Shown here: one piece after another, positions 16,996-25,265 of the stretch
Layout of the letters: each line of letters begins with the position of its first letter
Position numbering within the stretch: position 1 is the stretch's first letter
Assembly (NCBI GenBank): GCA_035373905.1
Contig: DAOSOK010000032.1
Location: 1 to 64,000 of the forward strand
Direction: 5' to 3'
Source: Candidatus Ozemobacteraceae bacterium
Lineage (GTDB): Bacteria; Muiribacteriota; Ozemobacteria; Ozemobacterales; Ozemobacteraceae
DNA: 64,000 nt
Notes under the pieces: model-generated
What the model saw: only the letters and a program-made list of their open reading frames with translations
Database searches by the model: none
Told to the model about the DNA's origin: nothing
Program-made: the position numbers and the translations under genes

Positions 16996-17622
16996 TCACT
17001 CCCCCATGGCGAGAAGGGCGGCGAGCGTTTCCGCCCTCGCGGGATCGCAGACCGACAACGCTTTCTGCTCGCGAAGCGCCGTTTCGCGGTCGCCGCTCGA
17101 CAGGGCGAGCGTGGCTATATACAAACGTATATATCCTTCCCGCGGGCCGGAAGGGTGGAGCGCGAGAACGTGCTGAAGCGCTTTCCCGGCCTCCGTCAGA
17201 AGACCGAGATCCGCCCGGGCCATCGCCAGTTCATACCAGGCGTCGATATCGCCGGGAGCGAGCCGGACTGCCTTTTCCAGAAGGCGTATCGCGTGTTCCA
17301 TGTCGCCTGTCTGCCGGTTGCAGCGACCGAGGGAAACGAGGAGCGAAGCATCGTCCGGCTGCCGTGACCGGGCGCGATGGTAATGTCGTATCGCCTGGGT
17401 CGGCCGGCCGCTCAATTCCAGCGCAAGGCCGAGATCGTGGTTGACCGCGGGATCGTCGGGGTTCAGCCGGTAGAGTTCCTGAAAACGGGCGAGATCGTTC
17501 CCGAGTTGCGCACGATCGGGGGTTTGTGCAAGAATGACTGGTGAAAAGCAGGCGGACACGAGCATCAGCAGAACTCCGCCGATGGCTCGTCGCAGGAAGG
17601 GCGAAGAAAGGGGGCCCGTCAT
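16996..17622 (-). CDS. TPR-repeat lipoprotein
   Basis: About 208 aa. The N-terminus carries a lipoprotein-type signal (hydrophobic core AIGGVLLMLVSAC with lipobox VSAC). TPR repeats follow: LNPDDPAVNHDLGLALELSG, QPDDASLLVSLGRCNRQTGD and APGDIDAWYELAMARADLG. The start is uncertain: ATG 17622 gives the best signal peptide but no ribosome site; ATG 17649 or 17658 are alternatives. With 17622, its start codon shares the CATG at 17620-17623 with the divergent tunnel-fold gene. It is inserted in opposite orientation between the VTC operon and the pst genes, and its role is unknown. Confidence 0.65.
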   Translation of the reverse strand: MTGPLSSPFLRRAIGGVLLMLVSACFSPVILAQTPDRAQLGNDLARFQELYRLNPDDPAVNHDLGLALELSGRPTQAIRHYHRARSRQPDDASLLVSLGRCNRQTGDMEHAIRLLEKAVRLAPGDIDAWYELAMARADLGLLTEAGKALQHVLALHPSGPREGYIRLYIATLALSSGDRETALREQKALSVCDPARAETLAALLAMGE

Positions 17623-18928
17623 GGAAAACAACACCGTCAATCGGTTCATGTGGGTCATTCCCGTCGTTTTTCTCATCCTAGCATGGCGGATGAGCGGGCT
17701 CAAGGCATCGCGTGATATCTGCCCCGAGTTCGGCGGCGTGCTCGACATATCAGAAGCCGTTGCCGCCAAAGCCGACGGGACGCCGCCCCGGCTCGAAATG
17801 GAATACAAGTATCTCATCGAGGGGCCGGCGGAACTCCTGAAGAAAGACGAGTATCTGCTCGGCGCCATGCATCGGGCCGTCGAGCGTGAACTGCAGAACG
17901 AGTTTCAGTGGGAAGTCCCGAAATACGTCAACGCCTCGTTCTCGGTCTGCCCGATCGGCCTCGGCACGTTCTGCTTCGTCGACATCTACGTCGATACCCC
18001 GGACGGCATCAACGAGCGCTGGAACATCGCACATCGCATCCGGTACCGCTGGCACTCCCGGGGCGCGTTCATCCGGTACATGCTCGGGAGCGAGCGGGCC
18101 GACGATTACCCGCACCGGTGCGAATACCAGGTGAAGAGCTCGCGCGACGAGCAGAAGGACGGCTTCTATACCGCCAGGGAAACCCGGTTCGAGTATCGGA
18201 ACGAGTCGCTGCCTTTCAAGCGCGACAAGTCTTCGCCGCCGCCGCCCTGGCCGTTTCACGAATATATACCATCTGCGATAACCGGGCATTATAAAAATTA
18301 TTTCACGACCTCGGCGCAGGAATACGCGAGGTATATCCGCGAGGTCGAGCCCCACCGGGAGAAGCTCCGCCTGGCCCCGACCGTGATCGAGGTGATGACC
18401 CGGCGCCGGATCCATCTCAATCTGAACAACCCGTGGGGGGCTGCGACCGCGGTTCTCGGCGGCGGATCGACGACGAACACGACCCAGGCGATGGTGCTCA
18501 CCCTCGATACCGTCGAGGTATACCCGCCGGATATCCTTCGGGTCTACTACGTTTCCAGGGAAGCGCTGAAATCGGGGATGTATGCCCAGCGGCTCGAGCG
18601 GCGCCTGCGGGACGAGTTCCGGCCCGCGTCGACCTATACCGAGGTCGAGTTCGAATTCGAACGGAATATCGAGGCCGCTCTCCACGAGCAGATGCGCGTT
18701 GCCACCGATTCCTCCGAAGCCGGTCGGCTCGCGGCGATCGAAACCGCGTTTCTCAAAGACCAGCTCCGCGTTTCCGAAATCGTCCGCAACGCCCTGCAAG
18801 AGCTGGGCCTGTCCGCGACGCCGATCAATATCAGCAAATATCGCAAGGCCCGGTCGATCCTGCGGGGCGATCTCGCCTGGTCGGCCTGGGGCGGCAAAAC
18901 TGGCGTTGCAACGGGACCGCAACCGTAG
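17621..18928 (+). CDS. Membrane-anchored protein with probable CYTH/VTC-like triphosphate-tunnel domain
   Basis: A 435-aa protein with one N-terminal membrane helix (about 10-25) followed by more positive charge, which favours a cytoplasmic C-terminal domain. I see the ordered strand motifs of the triphosphate tunnel superfamily: ExExK at 59-63 (LEMEYKY), VDTPDG (124-129), HRIRYR (138-143), EYQVKS (168-173), RRRIHLN (261-267), LTLDTVEV (293-300) and EVEFEFE (341-347). No named family is recognised outright; the fold call is inference from these motifs plus its place between a VTC polymerase and the Pst operon. A GAAAGGGGG site precedes ATG 17621. An AT-rich, rare-codon patch lies at 18260-18305. 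Confidence 0.55.
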   Translation: MENNTVNRFMWVIPVVFLILAWRMSGLKASRDICPEFGGVLDISEAVAAKADGTPPRLEMEYKYLIEGPAELLKKDEYLLGAMHRAVERELQNEFQWEVPKYVNASFSVCPIGLGTFCFVDIYVDTPDGINERWNIAHRIRYRWHSRGAFIRYMLGSERADDYPHRCEYQVKSSRDEQKDGFYTARETRFEYRNESLPFKRDKSSPPPPWPFHEYIPSAITGHYKNYFTTSAQEYARYIREVEPHREKLRLAPTVIEVMTRRRIHLNLNNPWGAATAVLGGGSTTNTTQAMVLTLDTVEVYPPDILRVYYVSREALKSGMYAQRLERRLRDEFRPASTYTEVEFEFERNIEAALHEQMRVATDSSEAGRLAAIETAFLKDQLRVSEIVRNALQELGLSATPINISKYRKARSILRGDLAWSAWGGKTGVATGPQP

Positions 18929-19017
18929 ATCGAGGCCGGATGTGTGGGAGATCTCGATCGGGGGAATATTGGGGCTTGCCATCGGGGCGTGGTTCTGGTA
19001 AAAATGCGCCCGTGAGA

Positions 19018-19881
19018 ATGTACGCGATGGGCGTTCGATATCGGTCTCTTCGACCGGTCAGGTTCTTTGCACGCCTTGGGATCGCGATACTCGTTTTGTT
19101 CGGCCTCGTGGGGCTTTCCGGCTGCAGGGGCAAGGGCAGGGTTCTCATCGTCGCGGGCTCGACGTCGGTGCAGCCGGTGATGGAGAAGATCGCCGAAGCG
19201 TTCCGGAAGGTCAAGCCCGGCCTTCGTGTCGACATCGAGGGCGGCGGCAGCAGCGCCGGCATCATGGCGGTCAGGGCGAAGACAGCGGCGCTGGGGATGT
19301 CCTCGCGCGAACTCAAGCAGAACGACCCGAACGAGGCGCAGTTGTGGCGGCAAATGCTTGCTCTCGATGCGATCGCGATCATCGTTCACCCGGAAAACAC
19401 CGTCGCGAGCCTGTCGCTGGCCCAGGTGCGCGACCTCTTCGCGGGAAAAATCAAGACATGGAAAGAGGTGGGCGGCCGGGACAGGCCTGTCCATGTCCTG
19501 GTTCGCGAGGAAGGCTCCGGCACGCGCAGCGCGTTCGAGGAACTCGTCATGAAGGACGGAAAGCACGAGACGCCGGTCGACGATTATGCGCTCGTGCAGG
19601 ATTCGTCGGGAGGCGTGCGCGAAGTGGTCTGCAACGACCGCGACGCCATCGGCTTCGCCTCGCTGGGGGCGCTCAACGACAGCGTTCGGGCCGTCAGCGT
19701 CGAGGGAGTGACTCCCACGTTCGAATCGGTGCGGGAGGGGAAATACCGGCTCGTGAGGCCGTTCTATCTCATCGGTGTCGAGCCGCCGGCCGGTGATGCC
19801 GCGGACTTGACGAGATTTTCGCTGGGCAGTGAAGCGGCGGTGATCATGCAGAAGGAGGGCCTGGTCGGTGTCTTCCGGTAA
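19018..19881 (+). CDS. pstS: Phosphate ABC transporter substrate-binding lipoprotein PstS
   Basis: A 287-aa periplasmic phosphate-binding protein. The lipoprotein signal ends at LVGLSGCRG. Phosphate-site segments are intact: VAGSTSVQPVMEKIAEAF, GGGSSAGIMAVRA, MSSRELK, and REEGSGTRSAFEEL. The C-terminal half is shorter than in E. coli PstS. The start is not certain: ATG 19018 is used, with ATG 19027 possible and neither having a good ribosome site. It heads the order pstS-pstC-pstA-pstB1-pstB2-phoU, all on the plus strand with overlaps or short gaps. Confidence 0.93.
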   Translation: MYAMGVRYRSLRPVRFFARLGIAILVLFGLVGLSGCRGKGRVLIVAGSTSVQPVMEKIAEAFRKVKPGLRVDIEGGGSSAGIMAVRAKTAALGMSSRELKQNDPNEAQLWRQMLALDAIAIIVHPENTVASLSLAQVRDLFAGKIKTWKEVGGRDRPVHVLVREEGSGTRSAFEELVMKDGKHETPVDDYALVQDSSGGVREVVCNDRDAIGFASLGALNDSVRAVSVEGVTPTFESVREGKYRLVRPFYLIGVEPPAGDAADLTRFSLGSEAAVIMQKEGLVGVFR

Positions 19882-20743
19882 CGTGATGGCGGCCGACGAC
19901 CTGCGCCGGCGCGAGGAGTGGATCAGACTGGCCCTGCTCTGCATGGCATTCTCGTCGATTCTGGTGCTCGCCATGATTATCCTGTTCGTCTTTCGCGAGG
20001 GCGTTCCGCAGATCGTGCGGGTCGGGATTCCCGAGTTTCTCGGCGGCGGCCGGTGGGCGCCGACGAAGGGGGTATTCGGCATTTTCCCGATGATCGTCGG
20101 CACGATCCAGGTCACGCTCGGCGCGCTGGTGATCGGCGTGCCGCTCTCCCTGCTGTCGGCGATCTGCCTCTCCGAGTTCGCCGCGCCGCGCGTCCGGATG
20201 GTCATGAAACCCCTGATCGAGCTGCTGTCGGCCATTCCGTCGGTCGTGTACGGCTTCATCGGCGTGACCGTCATCGTTCCCCTCGTCCGAGACACGCTCG
20301 GCGGAAGCGGGTTCTCGGTGCTCTCGGCCGCGCTCATGCTGAGCGTGATGATCCTGCCGACCGTGACGAGCATCGCCTACGACGCGCTCCGGGCCGTTCC
20401 CGCGGCCTACCGGGAAGGCGCGCTCGCGCTGGGGGCCACGCCGTGGCAGACCGTCACGCGCGTCGTCGTTCCGGCGGCCCGCTCGGGCCTCGTGACGGCC
20501 GTCATCCTCGGGATGGGCCGCGCCATGGGCGAGACGATGGCCGTCATCATGGTCGCCGGAAACGCCGTCGTCGTGCCGACCTCGCCCCTCCATCCGTGCC
20601 GCACACTCACGAGTAATATAGCTTTGGAAATGGCATACGCCTCGGGCGGTCATCAGAAAGCCCTGTTCGCGACGGGTGTCGTCTTATTCGTCATGATATT
20701 CTGCCTGAACTCGATCGCCACGTTCATCGCGCGACGCCGCTGA
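19868..20743 (+). CDS. pstC: Phosphate ABC transporter permease PstC
   Basis: A 291-aa permease with about six membrane helices and the EAA-type coupling loop YREGALALGATPWQTVTRVV. GTG 19868 is the start because AAGGAGG lies nine bases before it; this makes a 14-base overlap with pstS. An ATG at 19886 is the alternative. A short AT-rich patch (20611-20632) interrupts the GC-rich reading frame near the end. It partners PstA in the inner-membrane channel. Confidence 0.95.
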   Translation: MSSGNVMAADDLRRREEWIRLALLCMAFSSILVLAMIILFVFREGVPQIVRVGIPEFLGGGRWAPTKGVFGIFPMIVGTIQVTLGALVIGVPLSLLSAICLSEFAAPRVRMVMKPLIELLSAIPSVVYGFIGVTVIVPLVRDTLGGSGFSVLSAALMLSVMILPTVTSIAYDALRAVPAAYREGALALGATPWQTVTRVVVPAARSGLVTAVILGMGRAMGETMAVIMVAGNAVVVPTSPLHPCRTLTSNIALEMAYASGGHQKALFATGVVLFVMIFCLNSIATFIARRR

Positions 20744-20758
20744 CGGGAGAGGAGACCG

Positions 20759-21601
20759 ATGGATCAGAACGTCCGCCGCCGCAACGAGCTCGCGAACCGG
20801 GCCGGCATCGGCCTCAGCTACCTCGTGACCGGGGCCGTTGGCCTGCTTCTCGCGGCGATCGTCGGCTACCTCGTCTGGAATGGCTGGCCGCGACTTTCCG
20901 CGGGGTTCTTCCTGCAGCAGCCCGAGGACCTCGGCCGGGCCGGAGGCATCCTGCCGGTGCTCGTTTCGACCGTCCTTCTCGGCGGGCTTTCCCTCGCGAT
21001 CGCCGTCCCGCTGGGGGTCTGCACGGCCATCTATCTGACCGAATATACGACGGAGGGAAAACTAACGACGGTCATCCGGTTCGGGGCCGAGTGCCTCGCG
21101 GGCATCCCGTCGATCATCTTCGGCCTGTTCGGCTTCATCCTGTTCGTCATCACGCTCGGCATGGGCTGGTCGATGCTCGCCGGCGCCCTCACGCTCGCCT
21201 GCATGGTCCTTCCCACGATCATCCGGACCGCGGAAGAGGCGATCAAGTCCGTTCCGGCGGGGCTTCGGGACGTCGGCTACTCGCTCGGGGCGACGAAATC
21301 CCAGGTCGTCTGGCACATCGTTCTTCCCCAGGCGCGGCCGGGCATCATGACCGGCGTCATCCTGGCCCTGGGCCGCGCCCTCGGCGAGACCGCCTGCGTC
21401 ATCTTCACGACCGGCATCTCCCTCGAAATGCCGACCTCGCTGCTCGATCCCGGCCGGCCGATGGCCGTCCATTTCTACATCCTCGCCCGCGAAGGAATCT
21501 CGATGGAGATGGCGTACACGACGGCCCTGGTGCTGGTCGGCCTCATCCTGCTCGTGAACGTCGCCTCGGCGTGGTTCCTCGCGAAGCGGAGCACGTCATG
21601 A
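20759..21601 (+). CDS. pstA: Phosphate ABC transporter permease PstA
   Basis: A 280-aa permease with six predicted helices and the coupling loop LRDVGYSLGATKSQVVWHIV. GAGAGGAGA precedes the ATG. Its last codon and stop (TCATGA) overlap the ATG of the first pstB gene by four bases. Confidence 0.95.
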   Translation: MDQNVRRRNELANRAGIGLSYLVTGAVGLLLAAIVGYLVWNGWPRLSAGFFLQQPEDLGRAGGILPVLVSTVLLGGLSLAIAVPLGVCTAIYLTEYTTEGKLTTVIRFGAECLAGIPSIIFGLFGFILFVITLGMGWSMLAGALTLACMVLPTIIRTAEEAIKSVPAGLRDVGYSLGATKSQVVWHIVLPQARPGIMTGVILALGRALGETACVIFTTGISLEMPTSLLDPGRPMAVHFYILAREGISMEMAYTTALVLVGLILLVNVASAWFLAKRSTS

Positions 21602-22383
21602 CGACCGAGCGGGCCATCATGCTGAAAGCCGAGCAAGTTTCCTACGCCTACGCGCCGCCCCCGGGAAAGCCTGCGGAACCGGCGCTGACGGATATCTCCC
21701 TCGAGGTCGAAACGGGAACGGTGCTCGCCATCATCGGGCCAGGCCGTTCGGGAAAGTCGACGTTCCTCAGGTTGGTGAACCGTCTGCAGGAAGTGGCGCA
21801 CGACGGAACGATCTCCGGCAGGATCCTGGTGAACGGCTTCGACGTCTACAGCCCCGCCTGCGACCCGTTCCGCCTGCGGCGCCAGGTCGCCTTCGCCTTC
21901 GACAAGCCCCGCGCCCTCGACATGTCGATCGCCGAGAACATCACGTTCGGGCCGCGCCTCGCGGGCATCACCGCGAAGGGTGACCTCGAGGCCATCGTCG
22001 AGGAGACCCTGCGGGCCGCCTTTCTGTGGGACGAGGTGAAGGACCGCCTCTCGCTGAACGCGAACCGGCTCTCGGGCGGGCAGAAGCAGCGCCTCTCGAT
22101 CGCGCGTTCGCTGGCCCTGAAGCCGAAACTCCTTCTTCTCGACGAGCCCTGCTCGGCGCTGGATCCGATCTCGACCGCCGCGATCGAGCAGGCCCTGACG
22201 GAGCTGAAATCCCGCACGACCTGCGTGCTCGTGACCAACAATACCAAGCAGGCCGCCCGCGTCGCGGACGTGACCGCCTTCTTCCTCATGTCGCAGCTCG
22301 TCGAGATCGGCCCGACGGCGCGCCTATTCCGAAGCCCGGTCGACAGGCGCACCGACGACTACCTCTCGGGGAGGTTCGGCTGA
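21598..22383 (+). CDS. pstB1: Phosphate ABC transporter ATPase, first copy, with altered Q- and H-loops
   Basis: A 261-aa nucleotide-binding subunit. Walker A is usable though unusual (GPGRSGKST, 47-55), LSGGQ is intact (158-162) and Walker B DEP is intact (Asp182, Glu183). Two key residues are replaced: the Q-loop Gln is Asp102 (AFAFDKP where FQKP is usual) and the switch His is Asn214 (LVTNNT where VTHN is usual). The codons GAC at 21901 and AAC at 22237 show this directly. It also has an inserted Pro-rich A-loop region (19-29). It overlaps pstA by four bases and pstB2 by one. The complementary defects in pstB2 suggest an obligate heterodimer. Confidence 0.93.
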   Translation: MTTERAIMLKAEQVSYAYAPPPGKPAEPALTDISLEVETGTVLAIIGPGRSGKSTFLRLVNRLQEVAHDGTISGRILVNGFDVYSPACDPFRLRRQVAFAFDKPRALDMSIAENITFGPRLAGITAKGDLEAIVEETLRAAFLWDEVKDRLSLNANRLSGGQKQRLSIARSLALKPKLLLLDEPCSALDPISTAAIEQALTELKSRTTCVLVTNNTKQAARVADVTAFFLMSQLVEIGPTARLFRSPVDRRTDDYLSGRFG

Positions 22384-23138
22384 TGCAGAGCGTCGTCACG
22401 GCCCGCGGGCTCGACTTCTGGTATGGAACGTTCCATGCCCTGAAAAATGTATCGTTTGATATAGAAGAGAAACGCGTGACCGCGCTCATCGGGCCGTCCG
22501 GGTGCGGCAAGTCGACCCTGCTCCGGGTGTTCAACCGGATGTGCGACCAGGTTCCGGGGTCGCGTCTCGCCGGCTCGCTTCGCGTGCTCGACCGCGAACT
22601 CGCGGAGCCGGACTGCGACGTGACGGGGCTTCGGCGCGACGTCGGAATGGTGTTCCAGCACCCCAATCCGTTCCCGATGTCGATCTTCGAAAACCTGGCG
22701 TTCGGCCTGCGCCTCGCCGGAATCCATGACCGCACGGCGCTGGAACGGGGGGTTGAGGAGAGCCTGACGGCGGTCGGTCTCTGGAACGATCTGAAGGACC
22801 GGCTCGACGCGTCCGCCGTCGCCCTGTCGGCCGATTACCAGCAGCGGCTCTGCATCGCCCGCGCCGTCGTGATACGGCCGAAGATCCTCCTGATGGACGA
22901 GCCCTGCTCCTCGCTGGATCCCGTTGCGACGCAACACGTCGAGGAACTGATCGTGCAGTTGAAGCGGGAATACACGATCATCATCGTGACGCACTCGATG
23001 CAGCAGGCCGCCCGGATCTCGGACCAGACGGGCTATATGCTGCTCGGGGAGTTGATCGAGTTCGACGCCACGCCGACGATCTTCCGGCAGCCCCGCGATA
23101 AACGTACAGAAGACTATATTTCCGGAAAATTCGGCTGA
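22383..23138 (+). CDS. pstB2: Phosphate ABC transporter ATPase, second copy, with degenerate signature motif
   Basis: A 251-aa PstB. Walker A is canonical (GPSGCGKST, 37-45), Q-loop Gln92 (FQHPNPF), Walker B Asp172-Glu173 and switch His204 (VTHSMQQ) are all present. The ABC signature is LSADY (148-152; codons at 22824-22838) instead of LSGGQ, while the following QQRLCIARA is normal. A homodimer would therefore have two defective sites; pairing with PstB1 restores one complete site. The ATG overlaps the pstB1 stop by one base. An AT-rich patch lies at 22441-22473. Confidence 0.93.
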   Translation: MQSVVTARGLDFWYGTFHALKNVSFDIEEKRVTALIGPSGCGKSTLLRVFNRMCDQVPGSRLAGSLRVLDRELAEPDCDVTGLRRDVGMVFQHPNPFPMSIFENLAFGLRLAGIHDRTALERGVEESLTAVGLWNDLKDRLDASAVALSADYQQRLCIARAVVIRPKILLMDEPCSSLDPVATQHVEELIVQLKREYTIIIVTHSMQQAARISDQTGYMLLGELIEFDATPTIFRQPRDKRTEDYISGKFG

Positions 23139-23168
23139 GCGTCGAACGCCGGCCGTGGAGGATTTCGC

Positions 23169-23837
23169 GTGATCATCAAACGCCATATGGATATGGAAAT
23201 GAACGAGCTGCGCGGCATGCTGCACGAGATGGGGCGCCGGGTGCTCGGCATGCTCGAGCGCGGCCTGAAGAACGTCGGAAGCGGCAGCACCGACGTCTAT
23301 GATGCCATATTCGACGAAGAGGTCGAGGTGAACCGCCTGCAGATGCGGATCGACGACCTCGCCTGGAAAGTCATGGCGCTCTACCAGCCCACGGCGGGCG
23401 ATCTCCGGGCGCTGATCGGCGCCATCAAGGCCGCCGCCGATCTCGAGCGGGTCGGCGACGAGGTGTGCACGATGTGCCGCCGGTCGATGTCGCTCGGGAA
23501 GAGTCCCTGGCACGTCGACCCGCCGACGCTCGTCGAACTGGGCGTCATGGTCCAGAGCCTGTTCAAGGACGGGCTGACGGCCCTGTTCGAGCCGACCGAA
23601 GAGCTGGCCGAGTCGATTTTCACCGCCGACGACGCGATCGACGACGCGTTCCAGGCCCTGTTCGAGCAGATAAGGGAACGGCTTCGGACCGAGCCCGACC
23701 ACATCGACAGCCTCCTCGATTTCCTTTCGATGGGCCGCAGTCTCGAACGCATCGCCGATCACGCGACGAACCTCGCCGAGATCGCGATCTTCATGCAGAA
23801 AGGCCAGGACGTTCGTCATCACGGCCTCACGTTTTGA
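23169..23837 (+). CDS. phoU: Phosphate signalling protein PhoU
   Basis: A 222-aa all-helical cytoplasmic protein of two PhoU repeats, with metal-binding-type acidic motifs (LERVGDEV in the first repeat and LERIADHATNLAE in the second). It usually links the Pst transporter to the PhoR sensor and restrains uptake. The start is GTG with GGAGG upstream. It ends the pst operon. No phoB or phoR gene is in the window. Confidence 0.95.
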   Translation: MIIKRHMDMEMNELRGMLHEMGRRVLGMLERGLKNVGSGSTDVYDAIFDEEVEVNRLQMRIDDLAWKVMALYQPTAGDLRALIGAIKAAADLERVGDEVCTMCRRSMSLGKSPWHVDPPTLVELGVMVQSLFKDGLTALFEPTEELAESIFTADDAIDDAFQALFEQIRERLRTEPDHIDSLLDFLSMGRSLERIADHATNLAEIAIFMQKGQDVRHHGLTF

Positions 23838-23870
23838 CCCGGCACATGCACGAACGCATTGATGCGTTGC

Positions 23871-23895
23871 AGGGGCGGGTCTCAGACCCGCCCCT
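23871..23895. repeat. GGGGCGGGTCT palindromic repeat
   Basis: A perfect 12-bp inverted repeat with a single central base, AGGGGCGGGTCT-C-AGACCCGCCCCT. It lies 30 bases after phoU and belongs to the same family as copies at 3748, 45349, 47351 and 58946, differing in its central core. It could act as a terminator-like hairpin for the pst operon, but no T-run follows. Confidence 0.8.
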
Positions 23896-23953
23896 ACGGG
23901 CAATGACGGGAGTGCGACGTGTATATGTCAAAATATAAATCAATGGTGATGCG

Positions 23954-25195
23954 ATGAGCGGTCGGACGGCCGAAATCGTGAGCGTGGGGACGGAGCTGCT
24001 GCTGGGCGAACTGGTCGATACGAACGCGGCGTGGATCGCGGGCGAACTCCGGCGGCTTGGGTATTACGTTTACTATAAAACGACGGTGGGCGACAACCGC
24101 GGCAGGCTCGCCGAGACGATCGGCCGGGCGTTCGGCCGGGCGGATCTCGTCGTGGTCAGCGGCGGCCTCGGGCCGACCGACGACGACCTGACGCGCGAGG
24201 CGATCGCCGACGTGTGCGGCGCGGTTCCCCGGGAAGACCCGGAGCTCGTGCGTCTGCTCGAGGCGCTGTTCGCGGCGCGCAACCGCCCGATGCCCGCCGT
24301 GAACCGGAAACAGGCCTGGCTGATTCCCGGCGCCCGCTCCCTGCAAAATCCGATCGGAACGGCGCCGGGCTGGTGGGTCGAGAAGGACGGCCGGACGATC
24401 GTCGCGATGCCGGGCCCGCCCCACGAAATGAAGAGGATGTGGGAAGAGCAGGTGAAACCGGCGCTTCCGAGGGGGTCGGCGATCCTCTGGGACACGACCC
24501 TGCATACGATCGGCATCGGCGAGGGAAACGTCGCCGAACTGCTTGCCGAGTTCACCGCGCGGGCGAACCCCAGCGTCGCCACCTACGCCCGCCGGCACGG
24601 CGTCGACGTGCGGGTCGCAGCGGGCGCCTCGGACATCGATGAGGCGAAAATCCTCGCCGCTCCTGTGCTGGCCGAGGTCGAGCGGCGGATCGGCAGGTTC
24701 GTCTACGGCAGGGACGACGAAACGCTCGCGGGAGCCATCGGAACGCTGCTTCTCGCGTCCGGGAAAACCGTCTCCGTCATCGAATCGGTGACCGGCGGCC
24801 TCGTCGCCGACATGCTGACGGACACGCCCGGGGCCAGCAACTGGCTGAACGCCGCGATCGTCGCGTATACCAGGGCCGCAAAGGAAATGAACGGCGTTTC
24901 CGCGGACCTCCTCGAGCGGCACGGCTGCGTCGCGGATGAAACCGCACGAGCCATGGCCGAGGCGGTACGGCGGCGATACGGCACCGATTGGAGCATCGCG
25001 ACGACGGGCGTGGCTGGCCCCGGGGAAACCGAAGGAAAGCCGGTCGGTCTCGCGTTCGTCGCCGTCGCCGGCCCCGCCGGAATCCGCTCCATGAAACTCG
25101 GATGGCCGGGCGAGCGCCGCCAGGTCAAGGAGCGAACCGCCAACGGCGCCCTCGGCCTGCTTCTGCGGGTTCTTCGCGGCGACAGCGAACCTTGA
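23954..25195 (+). CDS. cinA: CinA family protein (NMN deamidase / competence-damage protein)
   Basis: A 413-aa two-domain protein. The N-terminal molybdopterin-binding-like COG1058 domain starts EIVSVGTELLLGELVDTNA and has VVVSGGLGPTDDDLTRE. The C-terminal CinA domain (about 255-410) has VIESVTGGLVADMLTDTPG and the TGVAGPGETEGKPVGL segment, linked in the family to nicotinamide mononucleotide deamidation. It is followed by thpR, a common neighbour. An AT-rich stretch (24060-24082) encodes YYVYYKTT. Confidence 0.93.
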   Translation: MSGRTAEIVSVGTELLLGELVDTNAAWIAGELRRLGYYVYYKTTVGDNRGRLAETIGRAFGRADLVVVSGGLGPTDDDLTREAIADVCGAVPREDPELVRLLEALFAARNRPMPAVNRKQAWLIPGARSLQNPIGTAPGWWVEKDGRTIVAMPGPPHEMKRMWEEQVKPALPRGSAILWDTTLHTIGIGEGNVAELLAEFTARANPSVATYARRHGVDVRVAAGASDIDEAKILAAPVLAEVERRIGRFVYGRDDETLAGAIGTLLLASGKTVSVIESVTGGLVADMLTDTPGASNWLNAAIVAYTRAAKEMNGVSADLLERHGCVADETARAMAEAVRRRYGTDWSIATTGVAGPGETEGKPVGLAFVAVAGPAGIRSMKLGWPGERRQVKERTANGALGLLLRVLRGDSEP

Positions 25196-25265
25196 TTCAT
25201 GGTTCCAGCGACGATGCTGTTGTAATATGAAAATAGCTATATAATAATAGAGAGAGGGTGCGTGC

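Noticed and set aside
21739..21765. Damaged Walker A in PstB1
   Set aside because: GPGRSGKST still fits GxxxxGK(S/T); only the Q-loop and switch His are truly altered.
23871..23895. Rho-independent terminator of the pst operon
   Set aside because: The hairpin is strong, but no T-run follows and the same palindrome occurs at sites unrelated to gene ends, so it is listed as a repeat.
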